Assembly (NCBI GenBank): GCA_903891085.1
Contig: CAITDJ010000008.1
Span: forward strand, 1 to 64,000
Source of the DNA: an uncultured Bacteroidota bacterium
GTDB taxonomy: Bacteria > Bacteroidota > Bacteroidia > Bacteroidales > F082
Direction: 5' to 3'
DNA: 64,000 bases
In this document: in pieces, positions 26,608 to 35,971 of the stretch
How positions within the stretch are numbered: position 1 is the stretch's first letter
Layout: every line of letters starts with the position of its first letter
Translations under genes and position numbers: made by a program
Notes under the pieces: model-generated
Told to the model about the DNA's origin: nothing
Database searches by the model: none
What the model saw: only the letters and a program-made list of their open reading frames with translations

Positions 26608-27021
26608 TTAATTTCCGTAATGGAATATTATAAACCCTTCCAAATCCATTAATACTTTATTGATATTCAATTTTATATCAATATCTGATATTCTATAAAT
26701 CAATAACCCTAAACTTTCAAGATAGTTTTGTCTTTGTTCATCATAATCTTCTTTGCCAATATGACTTGAGCCGTCAATTTCAATTAATAAACCCAACGCT
26801 TTAACGTAAAAATCAACAATATAATTCCCGATTATTCTTTGTCTGTCAAAATCAATTTTATGGAATTCGCGTTTGTGAACCTGCATCCAAAACAACACCT
26901 CCGCTAAATTGCCTGCCTTTCTTAATTCTCTGGCGTGAACTTTTAATGCAGGATTGTAGGGCAAATGCTCAGTAAAATTTCTTTTGATTGGAATACCGTT
27001 TATATAAACAAGAATTTCCAT
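26608..27021 (-). CDS. DUF559 domain protein (PD-(D/E)XK nuclease-like, Vsr-related)
   Basis: 137 aa. A DUF559 domain covers about 25-130: ARELRKAGNLAEVLFW, then IIGNYIVDFYVKALGLLIEI with D70, E81 and D83 as the probable metal-binding residues of a restriction-endonuclease-like fold, and YLESLGLLIYRISDIDI. About 25 N-terminal residues (MEILVYINGIPIKRNFTEH) precede the core. Family members occur as lone genes in many genomes and their function is unknown. This gene lies between inverted repeats and is unrelated to its neighbours (men operon and yifB), which suggests insertion as a unit. Confidence 0.88.
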   Translation of the reverse strand: MEILVYINGIPIKRNFTEHLPYNPALKVHARELRKAGNLAEVLFWMQVHKREFHKIDFDRQRIIGNYIVDFYVKALGLLIEIDGSSHIGKEDYDEQRQNYLESLGLLIYRISDIDIKLNINKVLMDLEGFIIFHYGN

Positions 27022-27030
27022 TTTAACAGA

Positions 27031-27128
27031 TTTATTTTACCACCCCGCCCTACGGGCATCAGGGTTTATTTTACCACCCCGCCCTACGGGCACCAGGGTT
27101 TATTTTACCACCCCGCCCTACGGGCACC
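27031..27128. repeat. Three tandem copies of a 34-bp repeat
   Basis: Units at 27031-27064, 27065-27098 and 27099-27128 (last one shortened) share the core ttaccaccccgccctacggg with a single C/T difference between units 1 and 2. The third unit runs into the CCCCTCC/GGAGGGG hairpin. The array is directly upstream of the DUF559 start codon, so its promoter, if any, lies within or near it. Confidence 0.9.
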
Positions 27129-27143
27129 CCTCCAATGGAGGGG
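27127..27143. repeat. Hairpin CCCCTCC-AAT-GGAGGGG at the yifB end
   Basis: Perfect 7-base arms. It ends five bases before the yifB stop region on the minus strand and is the right-hand end of the DUF559 unit. Related hairpins are at 21560-21572 and, decayed, at 26511-26527. Confidence 0.8.
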
Positions 27144-27147
27144 AATA

Positions 27148-28686
27148 TCAACTACCCCAGGTTTCTCTGTCAAGGCTGCGGTATTGAATGGCTTCGGCAA
27201 GATGTTCGGTTTGGATATGTTCGCATGCTTCGAGGTCAGCAATGGTGCGCGATACTTTCAAAATACGGTCAAAGGCCCTTGCCGAAAGGCTGAGTCGTTC
27301 CATGGCGTTTTTCAACAGGCTTCTTCCGGCGTCATTGATATCGCAATAAGTTTGCAACATCTTGCTTGACATCTGGGCATTGTTATGCACATTCGGGTGA
27401 TTTTTGAATCGATTTTCCTGAATTTTTCGAGCTTTCATCACCCGTTGACGGATAGTTTCGCTTAGTTCACCGCTCGAACGATCGGCAAGATCTTTAAAAG
27501 GAACAGGAACCACCTCAACATGCAGATCGATACGATCCATCAGTGGGCCTGAAATTTTGTTCAGGTATTTTTGTACGATTCCCGGATTACACACACATTC
27601 CTGATCGGGATGGTTGTAATAGCCGCATGGACAAGGATTCATCGCGGCCACAAGCATGAAACTTGCAGGGAAATCGACTGAAAGTTTGGCGCGTGAAATT
27701 GTTACAACACGATCTTCCATGGGTTGACGCATCACTTCAAGCACAGATCGCTTGAACTCAGGCAGTTCATCCAAAAACAACACCCCGTGATGTGCCAATG
27801 AAATTTCACCGGGTTGCGGATAGGTGCCACCACCGACCAAACCGGCGTCTGAAATGGTATGGTGAGGACTGCGGAATGGCCTCACATTCACCATGGATGT
27901 GTTTTTTCCAAGCAAACCTGAAACAGAATGAATTTTTGTGGTTTCGAGCGCCTCTTCAAGTGTCAATGGCGGCAAAATTGAAGGTAATCGTTTGGCCAAC
28001 ATGGTTTTACCTGAACCGGGGGGGCCGATTAAAATCACATTATGCCCACCCGAGGCTGCAATTTCAAGTACCCGCTTGATATTTTCCTGTCCTTTGACAT
28101 CCGCGAAATCAAATTCATAGCTGTTGACCTGTGAAAAGAAATTCCCGGCAACATCCAATACTGTGCGTTGGACAGAATCTTTGCCATTCAAAAAATCAAC
28201 AACCTGACTGATGTTTTCAGCCCCATATACTTCCAAATCTGAAACCACAGCAGCTTCAGCGGCATTCTCAACCGGGACTATCAATCCTTTGAATCCTTGT
28301 TGCAGTGCTTTTATCGCAATGGGCAACGACCCTTTGATGGGTTTTAATCCGCCGTCGAGCGACAATTCCCCCATGATGATATATTGCTCGAGCATAGGAG
28401 GATCAATCTGACCTGATGCTGCCATGATACCGATGGCAATAGGAAGATCGTAGGAAGAACCTTCCTTTCGTATGTCGGCTGGCGCCATATTGATCACGAT
28501 TTTTTGCTTCGGGTACTTGAATCCGGTGTTATTGAGTGCCGCTTCAATACGTTGCTGGCTTTCTTTTACTGCATTGTCGGGCAATCCAACGAGAAAAAAC
28601 TGAATCCCCTTATCAATATTTACCTCTATGGTTATCGGAATGGCCTCAATTCCAAAAAGTGCACTTCCAAAGGTTTTTACTAACAT
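27148..28686 (-). CDS. yifB: YifB family Mg chelatase-like AAA ATPase (ComM-like)
   Basis: 512 aa. N-terminal Lon-protease-like ChlI domain (about 20-140, [38 protein letters not shown]), central Mg-chelatase AAA+ domain with Walker [10 protein letters not shown] and Walker [10 protein letters not shown], a Cys cluster in [17 protein letters not shown], and the C-terminal YifB domain ([17 protein letters not shown]). In naturally transformable bacteria ComM is a branch-migration helicase for integrating DNA; in Bacteroidota the role is untested. A single gene, next to no competence genes here. Confidence 0.95.
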   Translation of the reverse strand: MLVKTFGSALFGIEAIPITIEVNIDKGIQFFLVGLPDNAVKESQQRIEAALNNTGFKYPKQKIVINMAPADIRKEGSSYDLPIAIGIMAASGQIDPPMLEQYIIMGELSLDGGLKPIKGSLPIAIKALQQGFKGLIVPVENAAEAAVVSDLEVYGAENISQVVDFLNGKDSVQRTVLDVAGNFFSQVNSYEFDFADVKGQENIKRVLEIAASGGHNVILIGPPGSGKTMLAKRLPSILPPLTLEEALETTKIHSVSGLLGKNTSMVNVRPFRSPHHTISDAGLVGGGTYPQPGEISLAHHGVLFLDELPEFKRSVLEVMRQPMEDRVVTISRAKLSVDFPASFMLVAAMNPCPCGYYNHPDQECVCNPGIVQKYLNKISGPLMDRIDLHVEVVPVPFKDLADRSSGELSETIRQRVMKARKIQENRFKNHPNVHNNAQMSSKMLQTYCDINDAGRSLLKNAMERLSLSARAFDRILKVSRTIADLEACEHIQTEHLAEAIQYRSLDRETWGS

Positions 28687-28808
28687 TCCGGCTTGTTTTT
28701 AATTGGTGAAGCGAATGCAAAACTCTAATTCCAAGTGTAAATTTACATAAGTTCACCTATTCAGTCAAAATTTTCTTAAAAACCGAAAATGATTATAACT
28801 GATAAAAT

Positions 28809-29867
28809 TTATGATTTAGGTTTGTACTTTGATTCTGTCAGTATGTATTGATAATCTGACAGATGAATCAATGCTTCAAGGCTTGTTTCGGGCTTGTTTT
28901 TCATATATTTCCGTACAATTTGCCATCCAATCCATTCGCCCAACCGAGCCGGAGCCTGATCCGAAAATTCCTGGGTGAAAGGCCCATCACCAAATAGTTT
29001 CTTAAACATCATGAAATCATTTTTATAAAGCAATTGCTCCGATACCAGAAAGGCCCACACCTCAGATTGATGTTCAATTGTCCATTGTAACTGACTTTCC
29101 CGGTATCCGATAATCAAATGATCGGCCAGCATTGGTTGCATGGCTTCTAAAAAATAGAGTTTTTTACCTGCCTCTATCATCTCTTCAAGGATCGTTTTTG
29201 AAGCCGTTTTCTGCGAAAAATGATTGGTGTAAATTGCTTTGAATACATCGTTTACCAAATGCGCTTTGGTCATTCTTTCTGAGGCATACACCGGAATTCC
29301 AATCTGCCCGTAGAACTCCTCCGTTTCGCCCAAATAGCAATCCAATCCTATTACAACTGCTTTTTCATCTGCCAATACCGGGGATTCAGCGTAAACTCCG
29401 GAAATATAGGTATAGAATTCAGGCAGCGTTAACTGAGGGAAATAATAACAGAATCGCCGCGATGCATCTGTGATTTGTGCTTGTAAATCAGTTATTTCAG
29501 GAAAAACCAGTTTCGTTTTCAGATACAGGCTAACGAGTTGCTTATCAGTAACAAAATTTCGGATTTGACGAACATTCTCAGGATTATCGAGATCCGCATT
29601 CAGAAAATAGTAAAATTCGGGTTGCAGGCGTTTCAGCTCCGATTGTAAATGGGTTGTATCGCATTCAAAAAGTGCATTTCCGTATTGTCTGATCAATATT
29701 TTTTCGGGTTTCAAGTTTGAAATGTTAATATCCAGCCTGTTCTTAGACTGATTACTACATGAAGTAACAATGAATAGAAAAGCCACAAAAACTACATTAA
29801 CCAAAAGATCGACAATTGAAGTCAATCCCGGGTGATTTCTTTGGAATGCTGCTGTTCGGTTATTCAT
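28809..29867 (-). CDS. gldB: GldB-like lipoprotein
   Basis: 352 aa. N-terminal hydrophobic segment and lipobox VTSC with Cys37; the leader before it (MNNRTAAFQRNHPG) is longer than usual, so the start may be further in. The body matches GldB as known from gliding Bacteroidota: GLDCYLGE, a GIPVYASERM segment, YFLEAMQP, the GPFTQEFSDQAPARLGEWIGWQIVRKYM block, and a C-terminal ILTESKYKPKS. GldB is needed for gliding and type IX secretion in Flavobacterium, but homologues occur in non-gliding species. No other gld genes are in the window. Confidence 0.8.
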   Translation of the reverse strand: MNNRTAAFQRNHPGLTSIVDLLVNVVFVAFLFIVTSCSNQSKNRLDINISNLKPEKILIRQYGNALFECDTTHLQSELKRLQPEFYYFLNADLDNPENVRQIRNFVTDKQLVSLYLKTKLVFPEITDLQAQITDASRRFCYYFPQLTLPEFYTYISGVYAESPVLADEKAVVIGLDCYLGETEEFYGQIGIPVYASERMTKAHLVNDVFKAIYTNHFSQKTASKTILEEMIEAGKKLYFLEAMQPMLADHLIIGYRESQLQWTIEHQSEVWAFLVSEQLLYKNDFMMFKKLFGDGPFTQEFSDQAPARLGEWIGWQIVRKYMKNKPETSLEALIHLSDYQYILTESKYKPKS

Positions 29868-29935
29868 CTGATCGAAGCTTTTTGAAATTCAAAAACGTAA
29901 CTTTCCTGTTTTCATTGTTTATGAAGTATACAAAC

Positions 29936-29966
29936 AAAAAAAACCGCCTTTCTTAAGACGGTTTTT
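29936..29966. terminator. Bidirectional intrinsic terminator
   Basis: AAACCG and CGGTTT pair, with an inner CTT/AAG, between an A-tract and a T-tract. It follows the beta-barrel gene on the minus strand and lies upstream of gldB, so the two are separate transcripts. Confidence 0.75.
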
Positions 29967-29986
29967 ATAATTATATTTAATGATTA

Positions 29987-30613
29987 TCAGATGATTTTCC
30001 AACCAAGTGTAACCATAAAACCTTGCTGTTTCGAATCAAATTTAACGGGTTCTCCGTCAACTTCAATGTCCCCAATCACTTTGTTAAGTCCCAGCATATA
30101 CTGAACATCCAGGGTAAACATCAGCACATCAACACCAGCGCCAAACTGTAAACCCCACAACACATCCTTGATATCTGCTTCTTTTATCTGGGCAGTAAAT
30201 TGTGATGGTTTCAGGGGGCTGATTGATTTGTCGGTAATAATAGTTGCTGTTGGACCAGCCTGTGCTCTTATCTGAACCAATTTGAGATCGAGCAGTTTAA
30301 AACCTAAATAAAGTGGTATCTGGATCGATTTGAGTTTAACCTCATCTTCGAAAGGACTTATTCCTCCTGTAACACTAGGTTGTTTAAAGACACCACCTGC
30401 AGTGTACCAGTTTACTTCCGGCTGAAGATAAACCTTTGTACCTAAACGTAGAAAAGCTCCAAACAAAAAACTGTTTTTCAATGAAGTAGTAATCTCACTC
30501 TTATCAGTTGATAATTTACCGGTAGTATATCCGATTTTTGGACCTAACGATATTTGGGCCATTAATCCGCAACTCAGGCTGAATAAAACGGCAACGAGCA
30601 ATAGTTTTTTCAT
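29987..30613 (-). CDS. Outer-membrane beta-barrel protein, PorT-like family
   Basis: 208 aa from the ATG at 30613, which opens a signal peptide (MKKLLLVAVLFSLSCGLMAQ); the frame runs on to 30652 without signal character. The mature part is a small barrel with alternating strands (LGPKIGYTTGKL, FGAFLRLGTKVYLQPEVNWY, IQIPLYLGFKLL, LWGLQFGAGVDVLMFTLDVQY) and ends in an aromatic strand (GFMVTLGWKII). PorT-like (OMP_b-brl_2) proteins are a broad family; only some act in type IX secretion. A strong promoter lies just upstream, divergent from another barrel gene. Confidence 0.85.
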   Translation of the reverse strand: MKKLLLVAVLFSLSCGLMAQISLGPKIGYTTGKLSTDKSEITTSLKNSFLFGAFLRLGTKVYLQPEVNWYTAGGVFKQPSVTGGISPFEDEVKLKSIQIPLYLGFKLLDLKLVQIRAQAGPTATIITDKSISPLKPSQFTAQIKEADIKDVLWGLQFGAGVDVLMFTLDVQYMLGLNKVIGDIEVDGEPVKFDSKQQGFMVTLGWKII

Positions 30614-30635
30614 GTTTTTTAATTTTAATATTGAA

Positions 30636-30667
30636 CAAAAATAAGGAAACAAAATTCCGAATACAAA
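30636..30667 (-). promoter_or_regulatory. Promoter of the PorT-like gene (TTTG-N20-TATTTTTG)
   Basis: On the minus strand TTTG (30664-30667) and TATTTTTG (30636-30643) are 20 bases apart, a full match to the Bacteroidota -33/-7 consensus. The leader to the ATG at 30613 would be about 18 bases. It is the best promoter match in the window. Confidence 0.65.
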
Positions 30668-30798
30668 TTTTATAATTAATCGTTGTTATTTTCATCTGCC
30701 CAGCGATTTTTTATGAACAAACTATTATTAAAAACTATATGGTTTCATAGCGATTAAGTGGATTGGTTGAATTACCTTTACATTTCCAAAATTTTTTT

Positions 30799-31482
30799 AT
30801 GAAAAAAAATGTACTAATACTATCGCTGATTATGCTCATCTTCAGTCAGTTTATTCAGGCACAGGAGAAGGCGTTTCGATTCGGTTTTAAAGCGGCCCCT
30901 AATCTTGGCTGGATGAAGCCAAATTCCGAAGGATATGCTAGTGATGGCGTAAAAATGGGATTTTCCTGGGGTTTCATCGGAGACATTTATCTCATGGAAA
31001 ATTATTGGTTCAATACAGGATTTAATGTGATATTTCTTCAGGGAAAATATCATTATCCCTATACAGACAGTGAAACAACAGGCATACTTAATCGCAGTTT
31101 ATCAGCGAAATACATACAGTTACCGCTGGTTTTCAAGATGAAAACAGAAGAAAAAAATGCTATGAGCTTCTATGGAGAGATTGGATTTGGGTTAGGATTT
31201 TTAATTGGAGCCAACGCGAGTGATACATTCTACGAAGGGAGTGTCCTCATTGATGAAACAATTAAAGCAGATGTGAGTAATGAATACAGACTAACACGTG
31301 AATCATTGATACTTGGTATCGGAATGGAGTATTCGTTGGGATCATCAAACAAAATTTCCACAGGTTTTCGCTTCGACAACAATTTCTTTGATATACTGAA
31401 GGATCAGAATACCGTTGATAGTTCGATTGAACAAAAAGCTATTTCAAATTTCATCGAATTGCAGGTGAGCTTCCTTTTTTAA
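30799..31482 (+). CDS. Outer-membrane beta-barrel protein, PorT-like family
   Basis: 227 aa from the ATG at 30799 with signal peptide MKKNVLILSLIMLIFSQFIQ ending AQ. Barrel strands are visible (FRFGFKAAPNLGWM, GFSWGFIGDIYLMENYWFNTG, YIQLPLVFKMKT, FYGEIGFGLGFLIGA) and the protein ends with a C-terminal outer-membrane strand (FIELQVSFLF). It differs clearly from the divergent barrel next door, so this is not a recent duplication. nadE starts 10 bases after its stop and may share its transcript. Confidence 0.85.
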   Translation: MKKNVLILSLIMLIFSQFIQAQEKAFRFGFKAAPNLGWMKPNSEGYASDGVKMGFSWGFIGDIYLMENYWFNTGFNVIFLQGKYHYPYTDSETTGILNRSLSAKYIQLPLVFKMKTEEKNAMSFYGEIGFGLGFLIGANASDTFYEGSVLIDETIKADVSNEYRLTRESLILGIGMEYSLGSSNKISTGFRFDNNFFDILKDQNTVDSSIEQKAISNFIELQVSFLF

Positions 31483-31492
31483 TGTAAAATAA

Positions 31493-33130
31493 ATGAAGAT
31501 TGCACTCGCCCAATTGAATTACCATATTGGTAACTTTGAGGTCAATACGCAAAAAATAATTCAATCGGCTACAAAAGCGCAATCACTTGGTGCCGAATTG
31601 ATTGTATTTGCCGAATTAGCTGTTTCGGGTTATCCGCCACGTGATTTTCTCGAATTCGATGATTTTATCAACCGATGCGCGTTTGCTGTTTCAGACATCG
31701 CCGACCATTGTAAAGACATCGCGGTAATTGTTGGCACACCCATCAAAAACCCCGCCGAAAAAGGGAAACCTTTATTCAACGCTGCAGCATTTATTTCGAA
31801 TGGAGAAGTTCAGTATTTCAGGAAGGCATTGCTGCCAAACTACGATGTGTTTGATGAGTATCGCTATTTTGAGCCATCCCATGAATTTGAAATCCTTCAT
31901 TTCAAGGGTAAAAAAATAGCTGTAACGGTTTGCGAAGATTTATGGAATATTGGAAATGATCCGTTGTACACAATCAATCCGATGGATGAGTTGATGAAAC
32001 ATCAGCCAGATTTCATGATCAATATCGCCGCTTCGCCTTTCGACTATCTTCAGGCAAAAACGCGTACCGCAGTGCTGCAGAAAAACGTTGAAAAATACAA
32101 GATCCCTTTGATATACGTGAATCATGTTGGCTCACAAACCGAATTGCTTTTCGATGGAGGTTCCATGTCGATTTCGGCTGATAATCAAATTTTTAATCAA
32201 CTTCCGTTTTTCAGGGAAGACATGCAAATTATCGAAACGGATTCCCTTTTCACACCAATCACAGCAATCAGGAGCAGCATCGAAGTATCTGAAACTGAAC
32301 TCATCCATGATGCACTTGTGATGGGGATAAAAAACTATTTCGAAAAGCTTGGTTTTACCAAGGCCATTCTTGGACTATCAGGCGGAATCGATTCTGCTGT
32401 AACAATGGTATTGGCAGCCAGGGCATTAGGCGCAGAAAATGTACTTGGCTTGCTGATGCCTTCGCAATTTTCATCACAACATTCGGTGGACGATGCGATT
32501 CAACTGGCTAATAGTTTAGGAAGTCCATTTAAGACTATTCCTATTGAAAAGCTATATACATCATTTGAAAACCAACTCGAAACTGAGTTTAAAGATTTGC
32601 CTTTTGGAATTGCCGAGGAGAATATTCAGGCACGTATTCGTGGTGTATTGTTGATGGCAATGTCTAACAAATTCGGTCATATCGTATTGAATACCAGCAA
32701 TAAAAGTGAAGCAGCCGTCGGATATGGAACCTTGTATGGTGACATGAACGGCGGTTTGTCAGTCTTGGGCGATGTGTACAAAACACGTGTTTTTGAGTTG
32801 GCTCACTTCATCAACAAAGATAGCGAAGTGATTCCATCGAATACAATTGCCAAGCCACCATCAGCAGAACTTCGTCCTAACCAGAAGGACAGCGATAGCT
32901 TGCCTGATTATGACATTCTCGATCAGATTCTTTTTCAGTATATCGAATGCAGAAATGGTCCCAAAGAGTTGATTGCCATGGGATTTGAAGAAAAAATAGT
33001 GAATCGGGTATTGAAACTTGTCAATACGAACGAATATAAACGGCACCAGACTCCACCGATCCTGCGTGTTACAACAAAAGCATTCGGTATGGGTCGCAGA
33101 ATGCCTATTGTGGCGAAGTATTTATCTTAG
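31493..33130 (+). CDS. nadE: Glutamine-dependent NAD+ synthase
   Basis: 545 aa. N-terminal nitrilase-type glutaminase domain with triad E41 (VFAELAVSGYPP), K111 (RKALLPNYDVFDEYRYF) and C147 (VTVCEDLWN); C-terminal ATP-pyrophosphatase domain with LGLSGGIDSAVT near 295-306, then LNTSNKSEAAVGYGTLYGDMNGG. It makes NAD+ from nicotinic acid adenine dinucleotide with ammonia from glutamine. Length is normal for the shorter two-domain bacterial type. The start follows the barrel gene closely, and a convergent terminator lies after the stop. Confidence 0.96.
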   Translation: MKIALAQLNYHIGNFEVNTQKIIQSATKAQSLGAELIVFAELAVSGYPPRDFLEFDDFINRCAFAVSDIADHCKDIAVIVGTPIKNPAEKGKPLFNAAAFISNGEVQYFRKALLPNYDVFDEYRYFEPSHEFEILHFKGKKIAVTVCEDLWNIGNDPLYTINPMDELMKHQPDFMINIAASPFDYLQAKTRTAVLQKNVEKYKIPLIYVNHVGSQTELLFDGGSMSISADNQIFNQLPFFREDMQIIETDSLFTPITAIRSSIEVSETELIHDALVMGIKNYFEKLGFTKAILGLSGGIDSAVTMVLAARALGAENVLGLLMPSQFSSQHSVDDAIQLANSLGSPFKTIPIEKLYTSFENQLETEFKDLPFGIAEENIQARIRGVLLMAMSNKFGHIVLNTSNKSEAAVGYGTLYGDMNGGLSVLGDVYKTRVFELAHFINKDSEVIPSNTIAKPPSAELRPNQKDSDSLPDYDILDQILFQYIECRNGPKELIAMGFEEKIVNRVLKLVNTNEYKRHQTPPILRVTTKAFGMGRRMPIVAKYLS

Positions 33131-33138
33131 AGTCGAGA

Positions 33139-33182
33139 GTTTGTAAAGTTCTTAAAGTTCTTGTTGTATTTACTTTACAAAC
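33139..33182. terminator. Convergent terminator hairpin between nadE and nfu
   Basis: GTTTGTAAAG at 33139-33148 is the perfect complement of CTTTACAAAC at 33173-33182, with a 24-base loop. It lies between two genes that face each other. Confidence 0.5.
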
Positions 33183-33190
33183 TTTCAACT

Positions 33191-33439
33191 TTACAAATTT
33201 ATTGCTTCAACACCCATGATTTCAGGAATGGCTTTGCGTATGGTGTTTTCAACGCCATTTTTTAATGTCATTGTGCTGTACGGACAACTTCCACAAGCCC
33301 CTGTCAGCTCTACATTCACGATAAAGTCATCCGTAATCTCAACGAAATTAATGTCCCCACCATCTTGTTGCAAATAGGGACGAACCTGTTCAATCAGGTT
33401 TTTCACTTTTGTTGACAACGCTTCATTATTTTCTAACAT
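33191..33439 (-). CDS. nfuA: NifU C-terminal-like iron-sulfur scaffold protein (Nfu)
   Basis: 82 aa; just the NifU C-terminal domain (IEQVRPYLQQDGGDINFVEI) with the cluster-binding pair C49 and C52 in GACGSCPYSTMTLK. It carries a 4Fe-4S cluster as a dimer and passes it to target enzymes. It lies 36 bases after the mrp gene, another Fe-S carrier, which supports an assembly role for both. The symbol refers to the family; the A-type N-terminal domain of E. coli NfuA is absent. Confidence 0.9.
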   Translation of the reverse strand: MLENNEALSTKVKNLIEQVRPYLQQDGGDINFVEITDDFIVNVELTGACGSCPYSTMTLKNGVENTIRKAIPEIMGVEAINL

Positions 33440-33475
33440 AGTAATACGTATTTGTATGAATTTCTGTTTATTAAC

Positions 33476-34516
33476 TTATGGTACCTGCTTTTTAATTTCC
33501 AGGGCAACTTTATCAAATGCTTTTGTAACCAGCGATGTTATATCCAACGCAATCGGACTGCCGTTGTCGCCCGATTCAGAAATTGATTCTACCAAAGGAA
33601 TTTGACCAAGTAATGGAATACCTAACTGATCAGCAAACGATTCTCCCTGACCCTTTCCAAAAATATAATATTTCTTTTCGGGCATATCCAACGGTGTGAA
33701 ATAGGCCATATTTTCAATCAATCCCAATAAAGGAATTGTTAGTTTTTCCTGTCTGAACATAGCCGCTGCCCTTTTCACATCTGCAAAAGCAACTTTTTGT
33801 GGTGTGGTGACCACAATGGCTCCGGTAATTGAATAGGATTGTGCCAGTGTAAGTTGAATATCGCCGGTGCCAGGAGGCAGATCAATAACAAGATAATCGA
33901 GCACGCCCCAATCAGCATCGCGTAACAACTGATTTAAAGCACTGGTAGCCATTGGTCCACGCCATATCAATGCCTTGTCGGTATCAACAAAAAAACCGAT
34001 CGAAAGCAAACGGATTCCATATTTTTCGATGGGTATAATGGTCGGTTTTCCTTCACGTTCATAAACACCGGGCTGTTCGTCGCCGATACCAAACATCATC
34101 GGAACCGAAGGTCCGTAGATATCTGCATCAACCAAACCAACTTTCGAACCGGAACGTGCCAAGGCAATGGCCAGATTAGCAGCTACTGTCGATTTGCCAA
34201 CGCCACCTTTACCGGAAGCGATTGCAATGATATTTCTAACACCGGCCAGTGGTCCACGACCTTTCTCTTTTTCACTTACAGGAGTAACTTTTACTTCAAC
34301 ATGGGCACCAAAAGCTTGCTGAATGGCATTAATCGCCGATTTTGTAACAATGGCAACAGCTGGTTCATCCAGGCGCGGGAAAATAATCCTGAGTTTTACC
34401 TCATCCTCGCCCGTCTCGAAATCATCGATCATTCCAAGGTTCACAATATTGTCCCCTTTTGCAAAATAAATGACTCCTTTTAAAACTTCTATTACCTGAC
34501 TCTTTGTTAATAACAT
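33476..34516 (-). CDS. apbC: Mrp/NBP35 family Fe-S carrier ATPase (ApbC)
   Basis: 346 aa. N-terminal MIP18-like domain (about 5-80) and a P-loop ATPase with deviant Walker [11 protein letters not shown] (101-110), DADIYGPS, and [12 protein letters not shown]. The usual C-terminal CxxC is not present (the [19 protein letters not shown] segment lacks it), so cluster binding may differ, as in some Bacteroidota members. It acts with Nfu in loading Fe-S proteins. Confidence 0.92.
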   Translation of the reverse strand: MLLTKSQVIEVLKGVIYFAKGDNIVNLGMIDDFETGEDEVKLRIIFPRLDEPAVAIVTKSAINAIQQAFGAHVEVKVTPVSEKEKGRGPLAGVRNIIAIASGKGGVGKSTVAANLAIALARSGSKVGLVDADIYGPSVPMMFGIGDEQPGVYEREGKPTIIPIEKYGIRLLSIGFFVDTDKALIWRGPMATSALNQLLRDADWGVLDYLVIDLPPGTGDIQLTLAQSYSITGAIVVTTPQKVAFADVKRAAAMFRQEKLTIPLLGLIENMAYFTPLDMPEKKYYIFGKGQGESFADQLGIPLLGQIPLVESISESGDNGSPIALDITSLVTKAFDKVALEIKKQVP

Positions 34517-34561
34517 ACTATTCTTACTTAGACTTCATTAAAGTAACTCATTACAAGTGCA

Positions 34562-34569
34562 CAAATGTA
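34562..34569 (-). promoter_or_regulatory. Candidate -7 box (TACATTTG) of the mrp-nfu operon
   Basis: Full match to TAnnTTTG on the minus strand, giving a leader of about 40 bases to the ATG at 34516. A T-rich stretch sits at the -33 distance, without TTTG. Confidence 0.45.
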
Positions 34570-34642
34570 AGGTATATTCATGTTTGCCGGAAAAATTATA
34601 CCAGGACTTTTATACAATTTTATGATAAAATGTTACAGGAAA

Positions 34643-35821
34643 TCAGGCAAAAACACGCATAATCAATTCTCTGTCCGCGGATTTCCTCACAGAATCTTCT
34701 AAATATTTCGCGTTGTCTTTGTCATTCATCATCAATACGCCTTGTAACAAGTTGTTTTTGAAAAAGAAACGATAATATTTATCACCCTTGTGAAGTATCT
34801 GCTCATCTATTTCAATGTTTGCGTGTTGCGGATTCATCGAAAAATAATATTGATCAAAAAAATTCAGTTTGAGCCTGAAAGTGGTCTTTTCAAATGCACA
34901 TTCCTGTCCGGTAGCATTTGTACCGGCAATTATTCCTTGCTTTTCAGCGGCATGCCATAATCCTGTTATCCAACCGCCCGGATGCTCAGCCACATCACCG
35001 GCTGCATAAACATCGGGATGGGATGCTTGCAGAAACTGATTCACTAAAATCCCATTGTTGATTTCCAATCCGGATTCATGAGCCAAATCAACAGTAGGTT
35101 TTGTTCCGATGCTTACGATAATTTTGTTGCAATACAATGGTTCACCTTGATCTAATATAATTTCAAAAACCTGACTTTCGGTTTTCTGAATGGATTTTAC
35201 TTTGGTTTCGAGAAATACTTCTACCCCTTTTTCTTTTAGCAACTGCAACAAATGACCGGCCATGAATTCATCAAAATGCCTGTTCATCAATATGTTGGCA
35301 TGGTGGATCAAACTTACTTTGTTTCCCAGAGAAAGCATTTGTTCGATAAGCTCGATCCCCTGAACACCGCCTCCTATGATTACAATATGTTCATTAACAA
35401 TATTCTGTGAACGAATGAAATCTACATCTTCCGCATTTCTGAAATAATAAAGACCGGTCAATGGTGGCAACATCGGGTTTATCTCGATCGGTGTTGAACC
35501 AGTGCAAAAAATCAGTTTGTTCCACCGGATTCTTCCGTTTCGAAGTATCACTTCCTTCGTTGCTGTCAATACCTCAGTAACAAGTCCATCAACAAGTTCG
35601 ATTGTCATCTTTTCGTACCATTCGGCCGGTTTAAGCGCCAGTTCTTCTTTTTGAAATCCTGCAGAAAGCCGCTTACTTATCGAAGTCCGTTTGTAGGGTA
35701 AACGGTCCTCACCATTGACCATCAGTATTTTACCGGAAACATCGTATTGTCGTATTGTTTCTGCAGCCTTGAGCCCAGCAATTCCAGCACCAATAATGAT
35801 ATAATCGTAATACTCCAGCAT
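34643..35821 (-). CDS. FAD-dependent pyridine nucleotide oxidoreductase (rubredoxin/nitrite-reductase type)
   Basis: 392 aa from the ATG at 35821 (MLEYYDYIIIGAGIAGLKAA), which puts the FAD-binding GAGIAG at the N-terminus as in homologues; an upstream ATG at 35881 would add 20 residues. The second nucleotide site is IIGGGVQGIELIEQM (NADH), and YAAGDVAEHPGG is the C-terminal FAD motif. Partners in this family are rubredoxin, ferredoxin or nitrite reductase; none is adjacent. It is divergent from arsR, so a link to arsenical reduction is possible but unproven. Confidence 0.88.
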   Translation of the reverse strand: MLEYYDYIIIGAGIAGLKAAETIRQYDVSGKILMVNGEDRLPYKRTSISKRLSAGFQKEELALKPAEWYEKMTIELVDGLVTEVLTATKEVILRNGRIRWNKLIFCTGSTPIEINPMLPPLTGLYYFRNAEDVDFIRSQNIVNEHIVIIGGGVQGIELIEQMLSLGNKVSLIHHANILMNRHFDEFMAGHLLQLLKEKGVEVFLETKVKSIQKTESQVFEIILDQGEPLYCNKIIVSIGTKPTVDLAHESGLEINNGILVNQFLQASHPDVYAAGDVAEHPGGWITGLWHAAEKQGIIAGTNATGQECAFEKTTFRLKLNFFDQYYFSMNPQHANIEIDEQILHKGDKYYRFFFKNNLLQGVLMMNDKDNAKYLEDSVRKSADRELIMRVFA

Positions 35822-35924
35822 TTCGTGATTTTTGACAAATGTATGCATTTGATACTGGATGCATGTAATTTGGTTGTTCATATTGACAGATAAGAATTCA
35901 CAAATAAAAACCCATTTAAAAAAA

Positions 35925-35953
35925 TTTATCTGGAATTATATTTCGTATTTTTG
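35925..35953 (+). promoter_or_regulatory. Promoter of the ars operon (TTTA-N17-TATTTTTG)
   Basis: TATTTTTG at 35946-35953 is a full -7 match and TTTA at 35925-35928 an approximate -33 box. The leader to the arsR ATG at 35972 is about 12-18 bases. No clear dyad operator was found around it. Confidence 0.5.
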
Positions 35954-35971
35954 CGAAACACTAAATGCAAA

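Noticed and set aside
27031-27128. CRISPR array
   Set aside because: The three 34-base units are directly joined with no spacers, and there are no cas genes nearby.
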